From assembly GCA_963169595.1 (NCBI GenBank), contig CAUJFM010000250.1, forward strand, positions 1 to 22,271: 22,271 bases of DNA, in the 5' to 3' direction. This document shows positions 1 through 7,127 of this stretch, in pieces (positions within the stretch are counted from its first letter, which is position 1; the number at the start of each line of letters is the position of its first letter). The translations under genes and the position numbers were made by a program. Under the pieces are notes generated by a model that saw nothing but the letters and a program-made list of their open reading frames with translations, made no database searches and was not told the origin of the DNA. The stretch is from Bacteroidota bacterium (GTDB lineage Bacteria; Bacteroidota; Bacteroidia; Flavobacteriales_F; PHOS-HE28).

Positions 1-1577
1 CCTTGTTCGTCGGCGATGAAGACCCCATCGCCCAGGCCGTCGATCAGCAGCGGACCCATGTCGGTGCTGCTGTGCAGGACGAGCGCATCGTTGGGGATGG
101 CGCCATAGGCCCGGCCGATGATCACCGGCACCGGGCATTCCTGCGCGATCAGTTCAAAGAGCAGCCGGCGCTGTTCGGCCATGCCGTGCGCGTTGTGCGT
201 GTCGATGAGCAGCACGGCGGTGGGGTCGGCCTTCAGCGCAGTGATGAAGGCAGTGTCCAGGTCCGGCAGTGTGGCGTGGACGAGGTTGAACTGCGGGTGG
301 CGCTCCGCACCGCCGAGGTAGTCCTGCTTGGTGAGGAAGGGGTAGTGCCGCTCCTTGCTCTTGTTCGTCAGCCAGGTGGCGTGCTCCTGCACGATGCCCA
401 GCGTGCCTGGGATCTCGAAGTCGATGGTGTGCTTGCCGATGAAGGCATAGTCACAGGCCTGGTCGGTGATGTTCCACTTGTCCAGCGGCACGCTGTAGCG
501 ATAGCCCCAGGCGAAGAGCGAGGCTGGCGTGATCGCCGTGCGGTTGCTGAGGTCGGCCACCACCACGGGCACATGGCGTGCGCCGATGTTGAGCACCTCA
601 CGGCTGTGACGGCGCTGGTGGCTGAAGGGGTCCACGGGCACCTCCGCCACTTCGGGGATCGGCGCTTGGTTACGGCGGTCGTTGTAGCGGTCCACCAGTG
701 CGCGCGCCACGGGGATCTCGAACTCGGGGTCCTCGGTGAGGCTCACGCGCACGGTGTCGCCGATGCCGTCCTCCAGCAGTGCGCCGATGCCCGCAGCGCT
801 CTTGATGCGGCCGTCCTCGCCGTCTCCGGCCTCGGTCACGCCCAGGTGCAGCGGATAGTCCCAGCCTTCGGCCATCATGCGGTGTACCAGCAGGCGGTAG
901 GCCTGCACCATCACCTGCACGTTGCTGGCCTTCATGCTCAGCACGATCTCGTGGAAATTCTCGTCGCGGCAGATGCGCAGGAACTCGAAGGCGCTCTCCA
1001 CCATGCCCTCGGGCGTGTCGCCGTAGCGGTTCAGGATGCGGTCGCTCAGGCTGCCGTGGTTGGTGCCGATGCGCATCGCCGTGCCGTGCTCCTTGCAGAT
1101 GCGTACCAGCGGGGTGAAGCGCTCGCGGATGCGCTCCAGCTCCTCCGCGTATTCCGCATCGGTGTACTCGCGCACATCGAACTTCTTCTTGTCGGCATAG
1201 TTGCCGGGGTTCACACGCACCTTCTCCACGATGCGGGCGGCCACTTCGGCGGCATTGGGCGTGAAGTGGATGTCGGCCACCAAGGGGGCGTTGAAGCCTG
1301 CTGCACGGATCTGCTTCTTGATCTCGGCCAGGTTCTCCGCGTCCTTCTTGCTGGGCGCGGTGATCCGCACCAGCTCGCAGCCGGCCTCGATCATGCGGAT
1401 GCTCTGGGCCACGGTGGCGGCCGTGTCCATGGTATCCGTGGTGGTCATGCTCTGCACCCGGATGGGGTTGTGGCCCCCGATGCCGATGTCGCCGATGCGC
1501 ACGGCGCGCGTCCTCCAGCGTTCGTAGCGGGTGAGGCTGGGACAGTACTGCCAGGGAGCGAGGAGGGTGGAGGACAT
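1..1577 (-). CDS. ispG: 4-hydroxy-3-methylbut-2-enyl diphosphate synthase IspG, 3' end outside window
   Basis: IspG converts 2-C-methyl-erythritol 2,4-cyclodiphosphate to HMBPP, the penultimate step of the non-mevalonate isoprenoid pathway, using a 4Fe-4S cluster. Reading the minus strand from the ATG at 1577 gives 525 open codons to the window edge. The N-terminal TIM-barrel part shows NPIRVQSMTTTDTMDT, VADIHFTPNAA, VRVNPGNYADKKKF and RIGTNHGSLSDRILNRYGDT, all characteristic of IspG. The length and the later segment ending GPLLIDGLGDGVFIADEQ fit the long three-domain form found in Bacteroidota, Chlamydiae and plants, which carries an extra domain between barrel and cluster domain. The C-terminal cluster-binding cysteines are expected just beyond position 1, so I cannot confirm them. 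The gene follows the DUF4230 gene after 65 nt that hold a hairpin and a candidate -7 box, so it may have its own promoter. Confidence 0.95.
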   Translation of the reverse strand, partial: MSSTLLAPWQYCPSLTRYERWRTRAVRIGDIGIGGHNPIRVQSMTTTDTMDTAATVAQSIRMIEAGCELVRITAPSKKDAENLAEIKKQIRAAGFNAPLVADIHFTPNAAEVAARIVEKVRVNPGNYADKKKFDVREYTDAEYAEELERIRERFTPLVRICKEHGTAMRIGTNHGSLSDRILNRYGDTPEGMVESAFEFLRICRDENFHEIVLSMKASNVQVMVQAYRLLVHRMMAEGWDYPLHLGVTEAGDGEDGRIKSAAGIGALLEDGIGDTVRVSLTEDPEFEIPVARALVDRYNDRRNQAPIPEVAEVPVDPFSHQRRHSREVLNIGARHVPVVVADLSNRTAITPASLFAWGYRYSVPLDKWNITDQACDYAFIGKHTIDFEIPGTLGIVQEHATWLTNKSKERHYPFLTKQDYLGGAERHPQFNLVHATLPDLDTAFITALKADPTAVLLIDTHNAHGMAEQRRLLFELIAQECPVPVIIGRAYGAIPNDALVLHSSTDMGPLLIDGLGDGVFIADEQ

Positions 1578-1605
1578 GAGCCGGTGGCCGCTGGGTTTGC
1601 CGCGG

Positions 1606-1613
1606 CGAAGATA
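1606..1613 (-). promoter_or_regulatory. candidate -7 box for ispG
   Basis: The minus strand reads TATCTTCG, seven of eight matches to the Bacteroidota -7 consensus TAnnTTTG, 28 nt before the ispG ATG. It follows a hairpin behind the preceding gene, a sensible place for a new promoter. I see no clear -33 TTTG. Confidence 0.45.
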
Positions 1614-1629
1614 CCGGGGAACACCCCGG
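1614..1629 (-). terminator. hairpin after the DUF4230 gene
   Basis: A perfect 6-bp stem with a 4-nt loop (CCGGGG-TGTT-CCCCGG on the minus strand) starts 13 nt after the DUF4230 stop. No T tract follows. It may be a transcription terminator or attenuating hairpin that separates the DUF4230 gene from ispG. Confidence 0.4.
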
Positions 1630-1642
1630 AGGTGCCTTCGGT

Positions 1643-2266
1643 TCAGTCCTTGAGCCGGGCGCGACCGTCAACGGGCGAAACGCGGTCGTCGAAGGTCCAG
1701 CCCGCGTTCTCCACGACGGCCTTCAGCACTTGGAGCATCTCGTTGCGCTGGGCTTCGGCGGCCGCATACAGGCCACTGGCCGCCACTTTGCCGCGGATCA
1801 GCTCCTTGGCCTGGGCGTTGATGCGGGTATGGTCGGCGGCGGAGAAGGTGTTGAAGGTGCCCTCCTCCAGGTCGTAGTAGTCCACATCGTGCTCCAGGGA
1901 AAGCAGTTTCGGCTTGTCCATGCCCAGCAGGCGCACGGTGCGCGAGCCTTCGTCGAACTCCAGCTTCATCCCCTCCAGATCGTAGCCCACGCTGGCCCGG
2001 GCGGTCACGCGCAGGATGGCCTGTTTCTGGTTCCAGCTCAGCTGCTTGGACCAGTCGAACCAGGCCGCGCTGTTGTCCCGGTAGGTGTAGAGCTCGGTGA
2101 AGTCGCCTTCCACGGTCACCAGCTTCAGCACGGGCCGCACCCGTTCCAGCAGCACCGTGGAGCTCACCTCTTCCGAGGGCGTGTCCGGCCGGTAGGCCTC
2201 CCGCGTCAGGAAGAACACGAGCAGGCCGACGGCCAGCAGGATCAACAGGCCTTTGATGCGGTCCAT
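1643..2266 (-). CDS. DUF4230 domain protein, membrane anchored
   Basis: This 207-residue protein has one N-terminal membrane segment (about residues 5-21, LILLAVGLLVFFLTREA) and then a soluble domain with the typical DUF4230 opening VRPVLKLVTVEGDFTELY. Its middle is a beta-rich stretch with GYDLEGMKLEFDE and DVDYYDLEEGTFNTF, and its end is helical. Proteins of this family are single-pass membrane proteins, common in Bacteroidota and some other bacteria, with no established biochemical role. The ATG at 2266 places the hydrophobic segment directly after a short charged start, so this start is secure. It lies 13 nt after the EamA transporter gene and is probably co-transcribed with it. Confidence 0.85.
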   Translation of the reverse strand: MDRIKGLLILLAVGLLVFFLTREAYRPDTPSEEVSSTVLLERVRPVLKLVTVEGDFTELYTYRDNSAAWFDWSKQLSWNQKQAILRVTARASVGYDLEGMKLEFDEGSRTVRLLGMDKPKLLSLEHDVDYYDLEEGTFNTFSAADHTRINAQAKELIRGKVAASGLYAAAEAQRNEMLQVLKAVVENAGWTFDDRVSPVDGRARLKD

Positions 2267-2279
2267 GGAGCGAAGTTCG

Positions 2280-3191
2280 TCATCCCTGCGTGAGCGGGTC
2301 GGGTTCCACCACTTCGGCGGCCGTGCGGCGGCGTTGCAGCCAGCCGTTCACAAAGAGACTGGCGAGGATGAGCGCGATGCCCAGGTAGGAGCCACCGGTC
2401 ATCTTCTCCTCACTGCCCCAGATGAGCAGGGCGACGAGGATGGTGTAGACCGGCTCCAGGTTCACGGTGAGCATCACGGTGAAGGGCGAGAGCTGGCGCA
2501 TGACGGCGATGCCCGCCACGAAGGCGAAGGAGGTGCACACGAAGCCCAGCAGCAGCTGGTAGATGATGTCGCTGGTGGGCAGGTCCCACAGGGGCGGAGG
2601 CAGGTCGCCCTGCCAGGCCAGCCACCCGCCGATCACCAACACCACCGCGGCCATCTCGTAGAAGCCAATGCGGATGGCGTTGTCGCGCTGGATCAGCTTG
2701 GCGTTGATGATGTTGAACCAGGCGCTCAGCAGGGCGCTGAGGGTGGCCACCGCGATGCCCAGCCGGTGCTCGGTCTCCAGCCCGAAGATCAGGAAGAGGG
2801 CGGCCACCACCACCAGGCCCAGCACCACTTCATAGGCGCGGACCTTCCGCTTGAACCAGAAGGGCTCCAGCAGGGCCGTGAACACCGTGCTGGTGCTGAG
2901 GCAGGCGGCGGCGATGCTGGCCGTGCTGATCTTGATCGCGCCATAGAACGTGATCCAGTGGGCGGTGATGATCACGCCGGTGAGCAGGTAGTGCTTCAGG
3001 TCGGGCGTGCGCGGCGAGATGGTGTGGCGCATCCACCATGCGGCCAGGGCCAGGCCCACCATGCCAATGACGGTGCGGGTGTAGACCAGGTGCAGGGTGT
3101 CCTGCTGGATGAGCTTGCCCAGGATGCCCGTGAAGCCCCAGATGAAGACCACCAGGTGGAGGAGCAACAGGGCGTTGCGACGGGCGTGCAT
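2280..3191 (-). CDS. EamA / DMT-superfamily transporter
   Basis: This 303-residue, highly hydrophobic protein has about ten predicted membrane helices in two repeated halves, the layout of the drug/metabolite transporter superfamily. The first half opens with LLLLHLVVFIWGFTGILGKL, the usual N-terminal helix with its WGFTGILGK signature. The second half holds LLLGFVCTSFAFVAGIAVMR and ends in a helix followed by the basic tail WLQRRRTAAEVV. Proteins of this family export or import small metabolites through the inner membrane, and the substrate cannot be read from sequence. The start at ATG 3191 leaves only six residues before the first helix. A candidate -7 box lies just upstream. Confidence 0.9.
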   Translation of the reverse strand: MHARRNALLLLHLVVFIWGFTGILGKLIQQDTLHLVYTRTVIGMVGLALAAWWMRHTISPRTPDLKHYLLTGVIITAHWITFYGAIKISTASIAAACLSTSTVFTALLEPFWFKRKVRAYEVVLGLVVVAALFLIFGLETEHRLGIAVATLSALLSAWFNIINAKLIQRDNAIRIGFYEMAAVVLVIGGWLAWQGDLPPPLWDLPTSDIIYQLLLGFVCTSFAFVAGIAVMRQLSPFTVMLTVNLEPVYTILVALLIWGSEEKMTGGSYLGIALILASLFVNGWLQRRRTAAEVVEPDPLTQG

Positions 3192-3204
3192 GGCGGACGG
3201 TGCG

Positions 3205-3212
3205 GCAAGTTA
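3205..3212 (-). promoter_or_regulatory. candidate -7 box for the EamA transporter
   Basis: The minus strand reads TAACTTGC 13 nt before the ATG. It matches TAnnTTTG imperfectly but resembles the TACCTTGC found at the same kind of distance before the AsmA-like gene in this window. The implied leader is very short. Confidence 0.35.
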
Positions 3213-3229
3213 GGCGTCCGCCGCGCTGC

Positions 3230-4096
3230 TCAATGGATGGCGCTGAGCTTCTCGCGCAGGCTGTTCACCAGGGTCTCCTGGCGGGTGATGGCCTCCTGCT
3301 TGCGGGCCTGGTCCTCCACGTTCTTCTTGATGGCCAGGACCAGTTCCTCCTCCTTCTTCTTCATGGCGCGCTCGGTCTCGAGGGCCTTGCGCTCATCATC
3401 CTGTGCCCGGGTCTGCTGCTTCAGCAGGCTGTTCAACTCCTTGGAAGCCTCGTCGCCCGGGCTCTCCGTCACCTCCTGTCGCTGGGCATCGATGCGCGGT
3501 GCCAGTTCGTCGCGGCGTTGGCGTGCCTCCTGCTGCTCGTTCACGGCCTCGGCGGCGCGCTGGCGGCTCTTCTCGATGCTGCTCTCGGCGCGTTCCTTCT
3601 CCCGCTGCAGGTTGGCCAGGTCGGTGCGCAGGCGGGCCAGCCCCTTCTCGGCATCGGTCAGTTCCTGCTGGGCCAGCTGGCGGCGCAGCGCGGTGGAATG
3701 CTGCTGCACATAGGCCTTGGCGGCATCGTGGATGCGCTGCTCACTGGCCGGGCCCACCCATCCGGCGGTGGTGAGGATGGCCACGTGCGCGGTGAGCAGG
3801 GGGCTGCCCTTCCGCTGTTCGGCCTTCACCAGCACACGCACCGTATCCGCACTGATCTGGGGCAGCAGCGCGGCCGCGGCGATCACCTCCTTCTTGTTGG
3901 ACACGTCCCCGCTGATCCGCTTTAGTTCATCGCGCCAGTAGCTCTCCACGTACTTCACGTCCGTGCCCTCGAACACGAAGCTGTAGGTCGGGTGGATCCC
4001 GTCGCTGAACCGGAGGGACGAGACCTCGACCGTGGTCTGGGCAAGGAGTGCGGGCCCGGAGGCCAGCAGGGTAAGGGTCAGCGCAAGGGTCTTCAT
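3230..4096 (-). CDS. secreted coiled-coil protein of unknown function
   Basis: I do not recognise a named family. The 288-residue product has a signal peptide with a likely signal peptidase I site after LLAQ (residue 20). A mixed region of about 120 residues follows (RFSDGIHPTYSFVFEGTDVK, then an Ala-rich stretch around KEVIAAAALLPQISADTV). From about residue 140 to the end it is a long charged coiled coil rich in Glu, Arg, Gln and Lys, broken by a Pro-Gly segment near residue 213 (TESPGDEAS). The layout suggests a periplasmic protein with a globular head and helical stalk. Its start follows the DUF502 gene stop by 36 nt on the same strand, so the two may form an operon. Confidence 0.75.
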   Translation of the reverse strand: MKTLALTLTLLASGPALLAQTTVEVSSLRFSDGIHPTYSFVFEGTDVKYVESYWRDELKRISGDVSNKKEVIAAAALLPQISADTVRVLVKAEQRKGSPLLTAHVAILTTAGWVGPASEQRIHDAAKAYVQQHSTALRRQLAQQELTDAEKGLARLRTDLANLQREKERAESSIEKSRQRAAEAVNEQQEARQRRDELAPRIDAQRQEVTESPGDEASKELNSLLKQQTRAQDDERKALETERAMKKKEEELVLAIKKNVEDQARKQEAITRQETLVNSLREKLSAIH

Positions 4097-4132
4097 GGGG
4101 TGGGGGCGACTGCAAGGGCCATGCCGCAGCGA

Positions 4133-4717
4133 TCAGTCGGCATCGTCATCCACGTGGGACACGCCACCGCTCACCACGAACTTCATCACATCGGCGGCAC
4201 GGGCGTCCAGGGGCCTCACGTTGGCGCGGGGCACGATGAAGAGGTTGCCGCTCCAGTTGAAGGCGTGCGGCAGGTACACGGCGACCTTCTCGGGCCCCAC
4301 ACCGAGGTGTTCCAGATCGTCCTGGGTGATGAACCCGAGCCGCTCCACGTCGTAGCCACTGCCCAGCTTCACCAGCACGGGCCGGTCGAACTTCCGCTTG
4401 TTGCCCACGATGGCCTCCACCAGGTCCTTGAGCGCGTCGTACAGGGTCTTCAGGAAGGGGATGCGCTGGAGCAGCTCCTCACCGAGGTTGGCGATGGGCT
4501 GATACAGGAAGGTGCTGCCCAACCAACCCACCACCGTGATGCCGGCCACCAGGATCAGCAGGCCCAGTCCGGGGAACTCGGTCTTGATGATGCCGTCCAG
4601 GAAGGCGAGCGACTGCCAGATGGCCCACAGCATGATGGTGACCGGCACCAGCAGCAGCAGGCCTCGGAAGAAGTAGCCCAGGATGATGTGGCCGATGCGG
4701 CGCGGGGTCAGGCTCAT
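4133..4717 (-). CDS. DUF502 family membrane protein
   Basis: This 194-residue protein has two membrane helices (about residues 14-36 and 50-70) and then a soluble domain. The segments FLYQPIANLGEELLQRIPFLKTLY and DRPVLVKLGSGYDVERLGFIT are hallmarks of the DUF502 family, which also occurs in plants (LIKE COV proteins). Its molecular role in bacteria is not established. The family usually has about 200 residues, so this copy is complete. The acidic tail HVDDDAD is a minor peculiarity. The start at 4717 leaves a basic stretch (MSLTPRRIGH) before the first helix. Confidence 0.88.
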   Translation of the reverse strand: MSLTPRRIGHIILGYFFRGLLLLVPVTIMLWAIWQSLAFLDGIIKTEFPGLGLLILVAGITVVGWLGSTFLYQPIANLGEELLQRIPFLKTLYDALKDLVEAIVGNKRKFDRPVLVKLGSGYDVERLGFITQDDLEHLGVGPEKVAVYLPHAFNWSGNLFIVPRANVRPLDARAADVMKFVVSGGVSHVDDDAD

Positions 4718-4720
4718 GGC

Positions 4721-4737
4721 GTGGTAAAACTAACCAC
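4721..4737 (-). promoter_or_regulatory. inverted repeat enclosing a candidate -7 box before the DUF502 gene
   Basis: Minus-strand GTGGT-TAGTTTT-ACCAC is a perfect 5-bp dyad that fills most of the 23-nt gap between the MmcQ stop and the DUF502 ATG. The centre gives TAGTTTTA, seven of eight matches to TAnnTTTG, 7 nt before the ATG. It could be a promoter with operator symmetry, or only a small hairpin in a read-through transcript. Confidence 0.35.
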
Positions 4738-4740
4738 CGC

Positions 4741-5088
4741 TCAGCGCAGGGCGGCACGCACCTTCAGCGGGAGCGAGGCCAGCACCAGGGCATGGCTGTG
4801 GTCCGCCAGTTCCAACAGCAGCTTGTCGGGCACGCTGCCATCGGTGCGCACCGTGTTCCAGTGCCGCTTGTTCATGTGATAGCCCGGGGTGATGCCCGGG
4901 TACCGTTCGCGCAGCTCGATGGCCCGTTCCGGATCGCACTTCAGGTTCACGCTCACGAAGAGGTCCACGTCCATCAGAGCGAAGATCTTCCCTCCGACGC
5001 GGAAGGCCAGGGTGCTCTCGTCGAAGGGCAGGTCCTCGGTATAGCCGGGCAGGCGGGCGCAGTGGTCGCGGAACTCCGCCAGGGTCAT
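4741..5088 (-). CDS. MmcQ/YjbR family protein
   Basis: This 115-residue protein has the complete MmcQ/YjbR fold, a small CyaY-like domain often annotated as DNA binding. Diagnostic stretches are LPGYTEDLPFDESTLAFRVG, KIFALMDV, VNLKCDPERAIELRE and the conserved PGYHMNKRHWNTV. The family's function is poorly defined; members are single-domain cytoplasmic proteins. Its ATG overlaps the stop of the upstream cyclase gene in an ATGA arrangement (5085-5088), which indicates translational coupling within the hemW-cyclase-mmcQ unit. Confidence 0.9.
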   Translation of the reverse strand: MTLAEFRDHCARLPGYTEDLPFDESTLAFRVGGKIFALMDVDLFVSVNLKCDPERAIELRERYPGITPGYHMNKRHWNTVRTDGSVPDKLLLELADHSHALVLASLPLKVRAALR

Positions 5089-5849
5089 GGCAGCAGGGCA
5101 TAGAGCACCGGCCGGCTCGGAGCGGCATCGTTCATCAGGTGCGGCAGTTGCAGCTCCAGCAGATACTCGCCGTCGCGCACCGTGGAGGGGGCGAAGAGCA
5201 GCTCGGTGATGGTCCGCTCCAGGTCGATGGTGTTGGGATAGTCCCAGAAGGCGTGGTGCGCGGCCAGCACGCCACCGTCCTCCTCTCGGTCCACGCTGGG
5301 TAGGTCCAGGAGAAGGTGCTTCACGCCGATGCTGCGGAGCCAGGCACAGGCCGTGCTCTGCAGGTAGCAGGGATTGGTGCCGCTCCAGTCGCGCCTCGCC
5401 CGGTCATCCGTGTGGGGCAGGGTGCGCAGGACCAGGGCCTCGGGTGGACGTTCGTTCACCACGTTGCGCAGCTGCTCCAAGGTGATGACGTGGTCCACCT
5501 TGGCATCGGGTGCGCGCCGCGTCTCGGGCAGCAGGCTCACCAACTGCGCGGTGAAGAAGTACCGGGAGAGCATTCCGCCAACGGGGTGGCCTTCGGGACT
5601 GATGTGCCCCACGCTCTCGGTGTGCGTGCCGTGCCCATGTGGGTTGAAGTGCACGTTGCGGAAGTTCACCGGTGAACCGGCCTTCACGGCGTAGGTGATG
5701 TCACCATTGCGGACGGGTTCCATGCGCACGGGGTCCACCCACCAGGCACGCAGTTGGTCCGGGCCGTCGTGCAACGGCAGCGACAGGTCGATGGGCTTCG
5801 ACAGGTCCACCCGGAAGGTGCGTCCCTTATGGCTGATCTCGGCGATCAT
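5085..5849 (-). CDS. cyclase-family metal-dependent hydrolase
   Basis: This 254-residue protein belongs to the cyclase family (PF04199), which includes kynurenine formamidase and other amide or ester hydrolases. The opening KPIDLSLPLHDG and the metal-site motif HGHGTHTESVGH (residues 71-82) place it there. The family motif is usually HxGTHxD, and here the acidic position is Glu78. The second half has LLLDLPSVDREEDGG and AHHAFWDYPNTIDLERTIT, also typical. The substrate cannot be assigned, and no tryptophan-degradation genes are nearby, so I do not call it KynB. It overlaps the hemW end by 23 bp and the mmcQ start by 4 bp. Confidence 0.85.
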   Translation of the reverse strand: MIAEISHKGRTFRVDLSKPIDLSLPLHDGPDQLRAWWVDPVRMEPVRNGDITYAVKAGSPVNFRNVHFNPHGHGTHTESVGHISPEGHPVGGMLSRYFFTAQLVSLLPETRRAPDAKVDHVITLEQLRNVVNERPPEALVLRTLPHTDDRARRDWSGTNPCYLQSTACAWLRSIGVKHLLLDLPSVDREEDGGVLAAHHAFWDYPNTIDLERTITELLFAPSTVRDGEYLLELQLPHLMNDAAPSRPVLYALLP

Positions 5850-6963
5850 CGTCCGTTACGAACAGGTCCGAAGCGATGCGGTCGGCGAAGTGCCGGCCCG
5901 CTCTGCTCAAAACTAATCGCCCATCCTTCACCAGCAGGTGACCGCGTTGCATGTGTGCTTCGGCGGCCTTCCGGTTCAGGGCCAGGGCGTCCAGCTCAAG
6001 CTGCTCGATCCGTACGCCTGCGATGGTACGCAGGCCGGTCAATAAAAGTTCGTTCGTGCGTTGCGCGGGGGTGAGGAACTCCTCTTCCCCATAGGGCGTG
6101 CCCTCCAGCAGGGCGGCGATGTAGCGGGCGTTGTTGGCCACGTTCCAGCGGCGACGGCGGCCATCGTAGGAGTGGGCCGAAGGGCCGATGCCGAGGTAGG
6201 GCACCCCCTCCCAGTAGCTGGTGTTGTGGCGGGAGAAGTGGCCGGGCAGTCCGAAGTTGCTGATCTCGTAGTGCACGAGCCCGGCCTGCTCCATCCGTTC
6301 CATCAGCCGGTCGAACTGTGCGCTCTGGGCATCGTCGCCGGGCATGGTCACCAGCCGCTTGCTCACCTGGTGGGCCAGTGCGGTGCGGGGTTCCACGGTG
6401 AGGCAGTAGGCGCTCAGGTGCGGCATGCCGCGGTCCAGGGCGATGGTGAGCTGTTCGTCCCACTCGGCCAGGGTCATGTTCGGCAGGCCGTAGATCAGGT
6501 CGATGGTCCACGTGCGGAAGCCGGCGGCGGCGATGAGGTCGATGCTGCGCAGGGCCTGTTCCGCGTTGTGCGCACGACCCATCCAAGTGAGCCGGTCCTC
6601 GCGGAAGCTCTGGGTGCCCAAGCTCAGCCGTGTGATGCCAAGCTCCTTCCACTGGGCCAGGCGCTCGGGGGTGATGTCGTCCGGGTTGGCCTCCAGCGTC
6701 ACTTCGGCATCATCGTCCACGCCGAAAAGCTGCCGGGCCTGTTCGAGGAAGGCTTCGATCTCAGCTGGCTCCAGCAGGCTGGGCGTGCCGCCACCGAAGT
6801 AGATGGTGCCCAATGGGCCTTCCAGTTCGGATGCACGTTCCGCCAGTTCGCGGTGCATGGCATCGAGCAGCGCAGGGCGTCGGTCCAGCGAGGTGCTGAA
6901 GTGGAAGTCGCAGTACGTGCAGGCCTTCCGGCAGAACGGGATATGGAGGTAGAGGCCGGCCAT
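5827..6963 (-). CDS. hemW: radical SAM haem chaperone HemW
   Basis: HemW is a radical SAM protein that binds haem and delivers it to respiratory enzymes. It resembles coproporphyrinogen dehydrogenase HemN but lacks that activity. The cluster motif CRKACTYC (Cys 11, 15 and 18) sits in HIPFCRKACTYCDFHFS, followed by IYFGGGTPSLL, TLEANPDD, GITRLSLGTQSF and the HemW-type middle PHLSAYCLTVEPRTAL and YEISNFGLPGHFSRHNTSYW. With 378 residues it has the family's usual length. I chose the ATG at 6963, giving MAGLYLHIPFC; a TTG two codons upstream is possible but unnecessary. The region just upstream is entirely a heptad-repeat element. Confidence 0.93.
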   Translation of the reverse strand: MAGLYLHIPFCRKACTYCDFHFSTSLDRRPALLDAMHRELAERASELEGPLGTIYFGGGTPSLLEPAEIEAFLEQARQLFGVDDDAEVTLEANPDDITPERLAQWKELGITRLSLGTQSFREDRLTWMGRAHNAEQALRSIDLIAAAGFRTWTIDLIYGLPNMTLAEWDEQLTIALDRGMPHLSAYCLTVEPRTALAHQVSKRLVTMPGDDAQSAQFDRLMERMEQAGLVHYEISNFGLPGHFSRHNTSYWEGVPYLGIGPSAHSYDGRRRRWNVANNARYIAALLEGTPYGEEEFLTPAQRTNELLLTGLRTIAGVRIEQLELDALALNRKAAEAHMQRGHLLVKDGRLVLSRAGRHFADRIASDLFVTDDDRRDQP

Positions 6964-7127
6964 GATCAAGCTTCAAGTCGCAAGTGTCAAGGCTCAAGAC
7001 ACAAGAAGCAACTGAAAAGGACCAACGGGGAACCCTAAAGCCACCCGAACCTTTGTAACCCTTGTGTTGTGGTTCCTACAGCTTGTCACTTGAGCCTTGG
7101 AGCTTGGGTCTTGTTTCTTGGGTCTTG
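6964..7127. repeat. paired inverted heptanucleotide arrays filling the kinase-hemW gap
   Basis: On the plus strand 6967-7015 reads as seven consecutive 7-nt units: six CAAGNNN, then CAACTGA. Positions 7079-7127 are seven units of NNNCTTG, the reverse complement type. A 63-nt spacer separates the arms. Position 7127 touches the histidine kinase stop codon, and the left arm begins 3 nt from the hemW ATG, so the element occupies the whole intergenic space. CAAGGCTCAAG (6988-6998) and CTTGAGCCTTG (7089-7099) are a perfect 11-bp inverted match, and the wider arms pair with scattered mismatches. GGAACC (7029-7034) and GGTTCC (7071-7076) add a second pair inside. Transcripts of either strand could fold into a long imperfect stem. 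Confidence 0.85.

Noticed and set aside
670..1671. Minus-strand open frame of 333 codons overlapping ispG
   Set aside because: Out of frame with the recognisable IspG sequence; rich in Arg, His and Pro with no motif.
3..1877. Long plus-strand open frame of 624 codons opposite ispG
   Set aside because: Its residues (many His, Val, Gly, no motifs) are typical of a reading antisense to a GC-rich gene, and the minus strand reads as IspG throughout.
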